Source: a virus. Taken from it: a stretch of DNA of 38,360 nt. The stretch is from positions 1 through 38,360 of the IMG/VR virus record IMGVR_UViG_3300024344_000048; one strand, written 5' to 3'. Position 1 is the first letter of the stretch. Every line of letters starts with the position of its first letter. A program made the translations under genes and the position numbers. Below are positions 20,601 to 28,853 of the stretch, piece by piece. The notes under the pieces are model-generated. The model did not search any database. It was not told the origin of the DNA and saw nothing but the letters and a program-made list of their open reading frames with translations.

Positions 20601-21055
20601 GTAAAAAGAAATTCAAAGACACAACCGTTGGACAATTATTGTTTGGAGCAGCTTCTGTAATAAATCCTACTTTAGGAAATGTATTACAAGGCGTAACTTC
20701 ACCAAAAGAGGCTATTGAAGCCATTACTAAAGCCGATGCTCCTGCAGAGGATAAAGTAAAATTACAACAGATAATATACGAACAACAAACAAAAGAAATT
20801 GAAGCTATCACATCAAGATGGAAAGCTGATTCTATGTCCGATTCTTGGTTAAGTAAGAACGTACGTCCACTAGTGTTAGTGTGGTGTATAGTTATATTTT
20901 CAATGGCAGGAATTTTAGACAGTATAGAAACGCTACCATTTCATATAAATGAATTATGGAATGATACTTTCGAGAAGATAATGATGTCAGTCGTCTTAGC
21001 CTATTTCGGTGGACGAACGACGGAAAAAGCAAGTAATATATTTAAACAAAAATAA
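20597..21055 (+). CDS. Holin, GTA-type three-TM family (152 aa)
   Basis: The layout matches GTA_holin_3TM-type phage holins: an N-terminal hydrophobic/amphipathic part (TVGQLLFGAASVINPTLGNVL), a charged helix, the motif SRWKADSMSDSWLSKNVRPL, then two hydrophobic segments (LVLVWCIVIFSMAGIL at about 92-107; KIMMSVVLAYFGGRTTEK at about 126-143). The W.SD.....K..RP and FGGRT blocks are typical. It would permeabilise the inner membrane at the end of infection. It is coupled to the HEEVH protein upstream. Confidence 0.8.
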   Translation: MSKKKFKDTTVGQLLFGAASVINPTLGNVLQGVTSPKEAIEAITKADAPAEDKVKLQQIIYEQQTKEIEAITSRWKADSMSDSWLSKNVRPLVLVWCIVIFSMAGILDSIETLPFHINELWNDTFEKIMMSVVLAYFGGRTTEKASNIFKQK

Positions 21056-21063
21056 AAATTAAA

Positions 21064-21618
21064 ATGGGATATTTTAGCAAAGCAATAGCTATAACAAAAA
21101 GCGATACAATAAATACTCTTCCAGCATGGGAATTTATGAATCAAACTGGAACTCTAGGTACTTACTTAGCAGGTTCTTTAATTTATGTTGGAGGTGCAGG
21201 AGATGTTAATGTTATCCCTGCGGGAACATTAGGCGCACAAGACACAGTAGTAGGTTTAACAGTTTCTGCTGGAGGTACTGGTTATACTGGAGCAAACAAC
21301 GTAGCTACAACAACAAACGGAAGTGGTTCAGGTTTAACAGTAAATACAACTGTAGGTGCTGGAGCAGTAACAGCGGTTGCTATAGGTAATAGTGCTGGTA
21401 CTGGATACAAAGTAGGAGATACAATAACAGTTTCTGGTGGTGGTGGTAATGCAACTTTAACAGTAGACGAGGTAAGAAGTTTGTTACCTGTCGTAGGAGA
21501 TGGGGTTGAGTTTTCTGGATTAGACGCGGGAGATATTATACCTATTTACGTTGACTATGTATTAAGCACAAATACTACTGCTACACTTTTAGTAGCTGGT
21601 AGAGAATCAAGTATGTAA
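21064..21618 (+). CDS. Decoration or minor capsid-like protein (184 aa)
   Basis: The two ends (ITKSDTINTLPAWEFMNQTG ... LPVVGDGVEFSGLDAGDIIPIYVDYVL) look like one small structural domain. Inserted at about residues 60-135 is a Gly/Thr-rich beta module (VSAGGTGYTGANNVATT, GTGYKVGDTITVSGGGGNATL). Modules of the GGTGY...GSGLTV type are common in marine phage structural proteins as surface insertions. Composition suggests a virion surface protein; location on head or tail cannot be read. Confidence 0.6.
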   Translation: MGYFSKAIAITKSDTINTLPAWEFMNQTGTLGTYLAGSLIYVGGAGDVNVIPAGTLGAQDTVVGLTVSAGGTGYTGANNVATTTNGSGSGLTVNTTVGAGAVTAVAIGNSAGTGYKVGDTITVSGGGGNATLTVDEVRSLLPVVGDGVEFSGLDAGDIIPIYVDYVLSTNTTATLLVAGRESSM

Positions 21619-21680
21619 ATAACTGATATATAGGTGACTATATAAATAAGAATAATAACAAATTAAATTAAATTAAAATC

Positions 21681-21938
21681 ATGAGTGAAGAAATTAAAAA
21701 AATTACTGAAGAGCAATTAGAAAAAGTAAACAAACAACAAGCTGAACTTAGCGAGTTGTTAAGATCATTAGGTGTATTAGATGTTCAAAAACATAATATA
21801 CATCAAAAAATAAATGATATATCTAAAGTTGTTGAAGAAACTAAACAAGAATTAGAAGAACAATACGGAAAGGTAAATATTAATCTATCTGATGGTACTT
21901 ATTCTAAAATAGAAGAGGAAAAAAAAGGTGACAAGTAA
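21681..21938 (+). CDS. Coiled-coil small protein (85 aa)
   Basis: Predicted to be almost entirely helical, with heptad-like spacing (ITEEQLEKVNKQQAELSELL, IHQKINDISKVVEETKQELEEQYG), then a short NINLSDGTY strand. Proteins of this form are frequent just before terminase genes in marine Bacteroidota phages, to my recollection, without a known role. The leader repeats AAATTAAATTAAATTAAAAT. It overlaps the next gene by 11 nt. Confidence 0.75.
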   Translation: MSEEIKKITEEQLEKVNKQQAELSELLRSLGVLDVQKHNIHQKINDISKVVEETKQELEEQYGKVNINLSDGTYSKIEEEKKGDK

Positions 21939-22155
21939 TATTAGAAAAATCAGTATTGGATCTGATTATAAAAATGACGCCATGCATTACGCGATTGGGC
22001 AACAAGTCTATGGTGGACATGATATAGCTTATATCATATATGATGAATCTGATAATTCTTATAATATTTATATAAAGAAAAACAATGAGGTATTGCCTTG
22101 GAAGAAGTTTAATTCTCACATGGCAATATCTGTTGAGTATGATTTAGAATACTAA
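21928..22155 (+). CDS. Small conserved-looking phage protein (75 aa)
   Basis: Starts at a GTG inside the end of the coiled-coil gene. The product has IRKISIGSDYKNDAMHYAIG, then beta strands (IAYIIYDESDNSYNIYIKK) and WKKFNSHMAISVEYDLEY. I recall similar small proteins upstream of terminase in related phages, without function. No membrane segment. Its stop overlaps the next ATG by 1 nt. Confidence 0.75.
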   Translation: MTSNIRKISIGSDYKNDAMHYAIGQQVYGGHDIAYIIYDESDNSYNIYIKKNNEVLPWKKFNSHMAISVEYDLEY

Positions 22156-22760
22156 TGAAAAGTTTATATGATTTTATTATACAACCTTTAGGTGATAAAT
22201 ATAGTAACACAGTAAAGATTGGAAACAAAAATATTGTTGTTAATACTAAAATTGAAAACTGGAAGTTTGTAAATAGATTAGCAGTAGTAAAACAAACTCC
22301 TTTAGCTTTTAATACTAAAGTAAAAGTAGGAGATATTGTAGTAATTCATCAAAATGTTTTTAGAACCTTTTATAATATGAAAGGTGAAAAGAAAAAAAGT
22401 AGATCTTACTTTAAAGATGATTTATATTTTTGTGCTATTGATCAGATATATTTATATAAAAATAAAGAAGGTTGGCATAGTTTTGGCGATAGATGTTTTA
22501 TAAAACCTATTAAAAATACTGATGATCTAACGTTAGATAAAGAGAAAAAGTTAATTGGCATATTAAAATATGGTAATAACTCGTTAAACGCACTTAATAT
22601 TAACCCAGAGGACCTAGTAGGTTATACACCGAATGGAGAATGGGAGTTTTTAGTAGAAGGAGAGCGTTTATATTGTATGAAATCAAATGATATTGTTATA
22701 AAGTATGAGCGTAAAGGAAACGAAAAAGAATATAATCCAAGCTGGGCGAGTAGCAGTTAA
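22155..22760 (+). CDS. Tandem GroES-like (Cpn10-fold) protein (201 aa)
   Basis: Both halves align by eye with GroES. First half: DFIIQPLG (opening strand), RLAVVKQTP (GEVLAVG region), KVKVGDIVVIHQNVF (DVKVGDIVIFNDGYG region), KDDLYFCAIDQIYLY (EEVLIMSESDILAIVE region). Second half: GDRCFIKPI, IGILKYG, NINPEDLVGYTPNGEW, GERLYCMKSNDIVIKYE. This two-domain layout is like chloroplast Cpn20. Neither half shows a clear GGIVL-type mobile loop, so GroEL binding is uncertain. It may be a specialised co-chaperonin for phage GroEL, or a GroES fold reused for a structural role. It lies just before the packaging genes. Confidence 0.65.
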   Translation: MKSLYDFIIQPLGDKYSNTVKIGNKNIVVNTKIENWKFVNRLAVVKQTPLAFNTKVKVGDIVVIHQNVFRTFYNMKGEKKKSRSYFKDDLYFCAIDQIYLYKNKEGWHSFGDRCFIKPIKNTDDLTLDKEKKLIGILKYGNNSLNALNINPEDLVGYTPNGEWEFLVEGERLYCMKSNDIVIKYERKGNEKEYNPSWASSS

Positions 22761-22980
22761 AGAATTAATTAAAGTTGCTAAAGAACCCATTATAGATTTT
22801 GGACCAGATATTTCCGCAGATAGATTAAAGAATGCTGCAGCTACTAAAAAATTAGCAATATTTGATGCTTTTGAGATTTTGAATAGAATACAAGAAGAGC
22901 AAGATATGTTAGAAAATAAACCTAAAGAAGTGAAGAAAGAAACTACTTTTAAAGGTTTTGCAGAAGGGAGATCTAAGTAA
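22705..22980 (+). CDS. Putative small terminase-associated protein (91 aa)
   Basis: A charged helical protein (MSVKETKKNIIQAGRVAVKE, ISADRLKNAAATKKLAIFDAFEILNRIQEEQDML). Its position directly before the large terminase, its size and its helical nature suggest a small terminase subunit or packaging cofactor, but no HTH is obvious. The ATG lies 56 nt inside the end of the tandem GroES-like gene, in another frame, with no later Met that keeps the conserved-looking N-terminus. Its stop overlaps the terminase start by 1 nt. Confidence 0.6.
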   Translation: MSVKETKKNIIQAGRVAVKELIKVAKEPIIDFGPDISADRLKNAAATKKLAIFDAFEILNRIQEEQDMLENKPKEVKKETTFKGFAEGRSK

Positions 22981-25190
22981 TGTACGAGCAAACTTTATAT
23001 AAAGTATTACCTGATTATATTAAACCTAAAACTCTTAAAAAACAAAATAAATTTAAGAAATGGGAGTATGGATATAATGAAGATCACGACGTAGTAGTTA
23101 TATCTAAAACAGGTGAAATAGGTGAGGTGTATGAAATTCAAAATTTAAAAATAGCTTTACCTAAAAAAGAAAAGGTTCATAAATTTGAAAATGATAAATG
23201 GAGTAAGACTGAGTATCCTAAAACTTTAAGTAAAATTAAAACAGTTTTTGATTGGAAACAATATCCTCAAGACTTTAAAGAAAAGTGGTTTGAATATATT
23301 GATGAAGAATTTAAAAGACGGGAAGAAGGTTTTTGGTTTTATAATAAAGGAAAAGCTACTTATATCACAGGTACTCATTACATGTATTTGCAATGGTCTA
23401 AGATTGATGTTGGAGCACCTGATTATAGAGAAGCAAATAGATTATTCTTTATATTTTGGGAAGCTTGTAAAGCTGATATAAGAGCATATGGAATGTGTTA
23501 TCTTAAAAACAGACGTTCTGGATTTTCTTTTATGGCTTCAGGAGAAGTTGTAAACTTAGCTACAATATCTAGTGATTCAAGGTATGGAATACTATCTAAA
23601 ACAGGTCCTGATGCTAAAAAAATGTTTACTGACAAAGTAGTTCCAATATCAGTTAATTATCCTTTCTTTTTTAAACCGATTCAAGATGGTATGGATCGAC
23701 CTAAAACAGAATTAGCATATAGAGTGCCAGCTTCTAAATTTACTAGAAAAAGTATAGAATCAGGAAGTGAGGATTTAGAACTACAAGGTCTTGATACAAC
23801 AATTGACTGGAAAAATACAGGGGATAATAGTTATGATGGTGAAAAATTAAAACTATTAGTACATGATGAATCTGGTAAATGGGAAAGACCAAACAATATT
23901 TTAAATAACTGGAGGGTTACAAAAACCACTCTAAGACTTGGTAGTAGGATTATTGGTAAGTGCATGATGGGATCAACATCTAACGCATTAGATAAAGGAG
24001 GTAGAAATTTTAAAAAACTATATGATGATTCAGATGTTACGAAAAGAAACAGCAATGGACAGACTCGCTCAGGACTATATTCTTTGTTCATTCCTATGGA
24101 ATGGAATTACGAAGGATACATTGATTCTTACGGGATGCCTGTATTCGACACCCCACAAAGAAAAGTGCATGGACCTCATGGAGTACCAATTAAACTCGGA
24201 GTTGTTAAATACTGGGAAAATGAGGTAGAAGGATTAAAAGAAGATCAAGATGGGTTAAATGAATTTTATAGACAATTCCCAAGAACTACTAAGCATGCTT
24301 TTAGAGATGAATCTAAATCATCTTTATTTAATCTTACAAAAATATATCAACAGATAGATTTTAATGAAGATTTAAAAAATACATTAGGAGTTACAAAGGG
24401 TAGTTTTCAATGGGAAAATGGTCAAAAAGACACAAAAGTTATATTTGTTCCAAACAATCAAGGAAGATTTTTAGTAACGTGGGTTCCACCTGCACAACTT
24501 CAAAACAAAAGATATTTAAAAAATGGAATTAATTATCCTGGTAATGAGCATTGTGGTGCTTTTGGATGTGACCCATATGATATATCAGGAACAGTAGATA
24601 AAAGAGGATCTAACGGGTCTTTACACGGTTTAACAAAATTTAGCATGGAAGAAGTTCCACCTAATCATTTTTTCTTAGAATATATAGCTCGTCCACAAAC
24701 TGCTGAAATATTTTTTGAAGATGTACTTATGGCTTGCGTATTTTATGGAATGCCAATATTAGCAGAAAACAATAAACCAAGATTACTTTATTATTTTAAA
24801 CGTAGGGGTTATAGAGGTTTTGCTATGAACAGACCAGATAAAAAAAGAAATAAGTTATCTGTTACAGAAAGAGAAATAGGTGGTATACCTAATTCAAGCG
24901 AAGACATTAAACAAGCTCACGCATCTGCAATTGAAACCTATATAGAACATTTTATAGGATTAAAAGAAACAGGTTATGGAGATATGTATTTTCAAAGAAC
25001 ATTAGAGGATTGGTCTAAATTTAATATAAATAACAGGACAACTCATGATGCTTCAATTAGTTCAGGTTTAGCTTTAATGGCTTGTAACAAACACAGGTAT
25101 TCACCTGTTAACAAGAGAGAGTTAAAAGCTGTTGATCTAGGTATAAAAAAATACAACAATAAAGGAACTTTATCAAAAATTATAAATTAA
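22980..25190 (+). CDS. terL: Terminase large subunit (736 aa)
   Basis: The DNA-packaging motor. The ATPase domain has a degenerate Walker A at residues 176-183 (KNRRSGFS), Walker B at 290-297 (LKLLVHDE, D296/E297) and a coupling motif near 329-334 (MMGSTS). The nuclease domain shows the acidic residues expected of an RNase H-like fold: GCDPYD (D531), AENN (E596) and THDASIS (D690). It is longer than most TerL (about 450-650 aa), mainly through a 120-residue N-terminal extension. Its stop overlaps the portal start by 1 nt, consistent with joint expression of the packaging machine. Confidence 0.95.
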   Translation: MYEQTLYKVLPDYIKPKTLKKQNKFKKWEYGYNEDHDVVVISKTGEIGEVYEIQNLKIALPKKEKVHKFENDKWSKTEYPKTLSKIKTVFDWKQYPQDFKEKWFEYIDEEFKRREEGFWFYNKGKATYITGTHYMYLQWSKIDVGAPDYREANRLFFIFWEACKADIRAYGMCYLKNRRSGFSFMASGEVVNLATISSDSRYGILSKTGPDAKKMFTDKVVPISVNYPFFFKPIQDGMDRPKTELAYRVPASKFTRKSIESGSEDLELQGLDTTIDWKNTGDNSYDGEKLKLLVHDESGKWERPNNILNNWRVTKTTLRLGSRIIGKCMMGSTSNALDKGGRNFKKLYDDSDVTKRNSNGQTRSGLYSLFIPMEWNYEGYIDSYGMPVFDTPQRKVHGPHGVPIKLGVVKYWENEVEGLKEDQDGLNEFYRQFPRTTKHAFRDESKSSLFNLTKIYQQIDFNEDLKNTLGVTKGSFQWENGQKDTKVIFVPNNQGRFLVTWVPPAQLQNKRYLKNGINYPGNEHCGAFGCDPYDISGTVDKRGSNGSLHGLTKFSMEEVPPNHFFLEYIARPQTAEIFFEDVLMACVFYGMPILAENNKPRLLYYFKRRGYRGFAMNRPDKKRNKLSVTEREIGGIPNSSEDIKQAHASAIETYIEHFIGLKETGYGDMYFQRTLEDWSKFNINNRTTHDASISSGLALMACNKHRYSPVNKRELKAVDLGIKKYNNKGTLSKIIN

Positions 25191-27595
25191 TGAATATATA
25201 TACTAATACCAATAGTGCTTTCCCTAGTCAAGTAGTGAGTGATGCTGAAAAAGCAAGTATTGAATATGGGAGTCAAGTTGCTATGGCCATAGAATATGAA
25301 TGGTTTAAGACAGGAAGAACTAATGGAAATAGGTATTTAACTAATTGGAATCAATTTCACCAATTAAGATTATATGCTCGTGGAGAACAAAGCATACAAA
25401 AATATAAAGATGAATTATCTATTAATGGTGATTTGTCTTATCTTAATTTAGATTGGCAACCAGTTCCTATATTATCTAAATTTGTAGATATAGTTGTAAA
25501 TGGCATATCTGCTAAAACATATGATATTAAAGCATACGCTCAAGATCCAGAGTCTATAAAGCAAAGAACTAAGTACGCTGCTAAAATACAAGAGGATATG
25601 CTTGCTAGAGAATATCTTAATTCTTTAAAGCAATCTTTAGGTATAAACTTATACCAAAGCTCTTCACCTGAAATACTACCTGAAACTCCTGAAGAACTTG
25701 AACTTCACATGCAACTATCTTATAAGCAAAGTATAGAGATAGCTGAAGAAGAAGCTATATCTTCTGTTATGGATCATAACAAATACGATTTAACAAAGCG
25801 AAGATTAAACATGGACTTAGCTGTTTGTGGTATTGCAGCTTGTAAAACAAACTTTAATACAGCTGAGGGTATAACAGTAGATTATGTAGATCCAGCTTAT
25901 ATGGTTTATTCATATACTGAAGATCCTAATTTTGAAGATATATATTATGTAGGAGAAATAAAGTCTATTACAATTCCTGAACTTAAAAAAGAATTTCCTG
26001 ATATATCTAATGAAGAATTAGAAAGAATACAGAAAATGCCTGGAAATAGAAATTATATTACAGGTTGGGGAGGTTATGATGAAAATACTGTTCAAATAAT
26101 GTATTTTGATTATAAAACATATCATAACCAAGTATTTAAAATAAAACAAACAGATCAAGGTTTAGAAAAAGCCTTAGAAAAAGATGATACTTTTAATCCT
26201 CCACAAAATGATGGGTTTGAAAAAGTAAGTAGAAGTATAGAGGTTTTATATAGTGGTGCTAAAGTGCTGGGAACTGATACTATGTTAAAGTGGGAACTTG
26301 CTGAAAACATGTCTAGACCTATGTCAGATACTACAAAAGTAGAAATGAATTACGCGATATGTGCGCCACGTATGTATAAAGGTAGAATAGAATCACTTGT
26401 AAGTAAGTGTATTGGTTTTGCTGATATGATACAATTAACCCACTTAAAACTACAACAAGTGTTAGCTAAAATGGTACCAGACGGTGTTTATTTAGACATG
26501 GACGGTCTTGCTGAAGTTGATTTAGGTAACGGAACTAATTATAATCCAGCAGAAGCATTAAATATGTATTTCCAAACTGGTAGTATTGTTGGTAGATCTC
26601 TTACTCAAGATGGTGATATGAATCCTGGAAAAGTTCCTATTCAAGAATTAACAGCTAGTTCTGGCCAAGGTAAGATACAAAGTTTAATTTCTACATATCA
26701 ATATTATTTACAAATGATAAGAGATGTAACGGGATTAAATGAAGCGAGAGATGGTAGTACACCAGATAAACAAACATTAGTTGGTTTACAAAAAATGGCA
26801 GCTAACGCGTCTAATGTAGCTACTAGACACATCAAACAAGCTGGTTTATATATAACATTAAGGATAGCAGAAAATATTGCTTTAAAAATAGCAGACGCAT
26901 TAGAATTTCCATTAACAGCTGAGTCTTTAGTTAATAATATTTCTAATTACAATGTAAATACTTTGATTGAGGTTCAAAATCTTAATCTTCATGATTTTGG
27001 TATATATTTAGAATTAGAACCAGACGAAGAACAGCAAGCTCAATTAGAGCAAAATATTCAAATGGCTTTACAGCAAGGTGGGATTGATTTAGAAGATGCT
27101 ATAGATTTAAGACAAATAAAAAATCTTAAATTAGCTAATCAGTTATTAAAAGTAAAACGTAAAGCTAAAGGTAAGCAAGATCAAGAAAACTCTATGGCTC
27201 AAGCTAGAGCTCAATCTGAAGCTCAAGCTGATGCAGCTGAAAAAATAGGTTTAGCAGAAGTTCAAAAACAAGAAGCTATTTCTGGATCTAAAGTTCAATA
27301 TGAACAAGCAAGATCTCAGATGGAGATTCAACGTATGCAAACTGCTGCACAATTAGAACAAGAAAAAATGCAGACTCAATTCCAGTATGATATGCAACTA
27401 AAGCAGATGGATATGCAGTCAATGCAAGATAAAGAACAAAGAATAGAAGATCGTAAAGATAAGCGTATAAAAATGGAAGGTACGCAACAAAGTCAAATGA
27501 TAGATCAAAGAAAAAATGATTTAATGCCAATTGATTTTGAAAAAGAAGGTGCAAACCCACAAGCTGATGGAATGCCGCAAGGACCAACAGCTTAA
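25190..27595 (+). CDS. Portal protein (801 aa)
   Basis: The dodecameric portal is inferred from position after TerL, length, and typical portal features: GYLTNWNQFHQLRLYARGEQ-like N-terminus, VPILSKFVDIVVNGI, DVTGLNEARDGSTPDKQTLVGLQ (a hallmark stretch near residues 515-540), then helical crown. Beyond about residue 640 there is a long Gln/Met/Ala-rich coiled coil (QARAQSEAQADAAEK ... MQIQRMQTAAQLEQEK-like) ending in a charged tail, consistent with a P22-like barrel that extends into the head. Size matches large podovirus portals. Confidence 0.9.
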   Translation: MNIYTNTNSAFPSQVVSDAEKASIEYGSQVAMAIEYEWFKTGRTNGNRYLTNWNQFHQLRLYARGEQSIQKYKDELSINGDLSYLNLDWQPVPILSKFVDIVVNGISAKTYDIKAYAQDPESIKQRTKYAAKIQEDMLAREYLNSLKQSLGINLYQSSSPEILPETPEELELHMQLSYKQSIEIAEEEAISSVMDHNKYDLTKRRLNMDLAVCGIAACKTNFNTAEGITVDYVDPAYMVYSYTEDPNFEDIYYVGEIKSITIPELKKEFPDISNEELERIQKMPGNRNYITGWGGYDENTVQIMYFDYKTYHNQVFKIKQTDQGLEKALEKDDTFNPPQNDGFEKVSRSIEVLYSGAKVLGTDTMLKWELAENMSRPMSDTTKVEMNYAICAPRMYKGRIESLVSKCIGFADMIQLTHLKLQQVLAKMVPDGVYLDMDGLAEVDLGNGTNYNPAEALNMYFQTGSIVGRSLTQDGDMNPGKVPIQELTASSGQGKIQSLISTYQYYLQMIRDVTGLNEARDGSTPDKQTLVGLQKMAANASNVATRHIKQAGLYITLRIAENIALKIADALEFPLTAESLVNNISNYNVNTLIEVQNLNLHDFGIYLELEPDEEQQAQLEQNIQMALQQGGIDLEDAIDLRQIKNLKLANQLLKVKRKAKGKQDQENSMAQARAQSEAQADAAEKIGLAEVQKQEAISGSKVQYEQARSQMEIQRMQTAAQLEQEKMQTQFQYDMQLKQMDMQSMQDKEQRIEDRKDKRIKMEGTQQSQMIDQRKNDLMPIDFEKEGANPQADGMPQGPTA

Positions 27596-27622
27596 TTATT
27601 AATTATTTAATTATATTATATT

Positions 27623-28837
27623 ATGTCAGAATTAAAAACAAATGAACCTGTTAAACAGGAAGGTGACTTTAAAATAAAGTCTAAGCCTAAAAAACCTAAA
27701 CAATTAGGTAATAGTGAACAGGAAGTAAAGAAAGTAAATTTAAAAGAACCGTTGGTAGAAATACCTAACGATGTTACCAAGGTTACAATACCTAAGGAAA
27801 CACTTAAAGAAGAAGATAATGCCATTCAAATCGGAGAAACAAAGGAAGTACCTGTGGAAAAACCATCCGGAGATAGCGCAGAGGTGGGAGAACCTATACA
27901 AGAGTCCAACGAGACTACTGAAGGGTTTTCTCCAATCAAAGAAGTAACAGAAGAAGTTAAAAAAGTAGAAGCAGAAATAAAAGAAGCTATTAGAGATGAA
28001 AAAGTATTAGGTAAACAATTACCTGAGAACATCGAAAAACTAGTTAATTTTATGGAAGAAACTGGTGGGACAATAGAAGATTACACTAGATTAAATGCTG
28101 ATTATACTACTGTAGATGATACTACTTTATTAAAAGAATATTATAAGCAGACTAAACCACATTTAGATGCTGAAGAAATAGACTTTATCATGGAAGATAA
28201 ATTCGATTTCGATACAGAAATTGACGAAGAGCGTGACGTCAAAAAGAAAAAACTCGCTAAAAAAGAGGAGATTGCAAAAGCTAAAAGCTTTTTAGAAGAA
28301 ACTAAGAATAAATATTACGACGAAATCAAGTTGAGAACCGGCGTAACTCAGGATCAACAAAAAGCTATGGACTTTTTCAATCGATACAATAAGCAGCAAG
28401 AAATAGCTGAGCAACAACATCAAGCATTCCAGGAAAATACAAAACAACTTTTCAATGAAAATTTCGAAGGTTTCGATATATCGGTGGGAGATAAAAAATA
28501 TAAGTACAATATAAAGGATGTAGATAAAGTTGCTGAAAACCAATCAAACATTAACAATTTAGTTAAGAAGTTCTTAGACAATGAAGGTAATGTTACTGAT
28601 GCGGCTGGTTATCACAAAGCAATTTATGCGGCTGAAAATGTAGATAGAATCGCGTCTCATTTTTATGAGCAAGGAAAAGCAGATGCAGTTAAAGACGTGG
28701 TGAATAAATCTAAAAATTTATCACCTATAAAAGCTAGAACCCAACAAGGTGAAGTTTTTGTAAATGGCTTTAAAGTTAAATCTGTTTCCGGAGCTGATTC
28801 TTCTAAATTGAAAATTAAAAGAAGAAAATTTAACTAA
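27623..28837 (+). CDS. Scaffold-like head assembly protein (404 aa)
   Basis: It is placed between portal and capsid genes, the usual scaffold position. The N-terminal 110 residues are acidic and disordered (VEKPSGDSAEVGEPIQESNE). The rest is strongly helical (EEVKKVEAEIKEAIRDEKVL, KKKLAKKEEIAKAKSFLEET), and the C-terminus is basic (SSKLKIKRRKFN), as in scaffolds that bind capsid protein through a basic tail. The 25 bp spanning its leader and start codon are identical to those of the first gene after the capsid. Function is inferred from context. Confidence 0.65.
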   Translation: MSELKTNEPVKQEGDFKIKSKPKKPKQLGNSEQEVKKVNLKEPLVEIPNDVTKVTIPKETLKEEDNAIQIGETKEVPVEKPSGDSAEVGEPIQESNETTEGFSPIKEVTEEVKKVEAEIKEAIRDEKVLGKQLPENIEKLVNFMEETGGTIEDYTRLNADYTTVDDTTLLKEYYKQTKPHLDAEEIDFIMEDKFDFDTEIDEERDVKKKKLAKKEEIAKAKSFLEETKNKYYDEIKLRTGVTQDQQKAMDFFNRYNKQQEIAEQQHQAFQENTKQLFNENFEGFDISVGDKKYKYNIKDVDKVAENQSNINNLVKKFLDNEGNVTDAAGYHKAIYAAENVDRIASHFYEQGKADAVKDVVNKSKNLSPIKARTQQGEVFVNGFKVKSVSGADSSKLKIKRRKFN

Positions 28838-28853
28838 TTAAAAATTAAAAATT

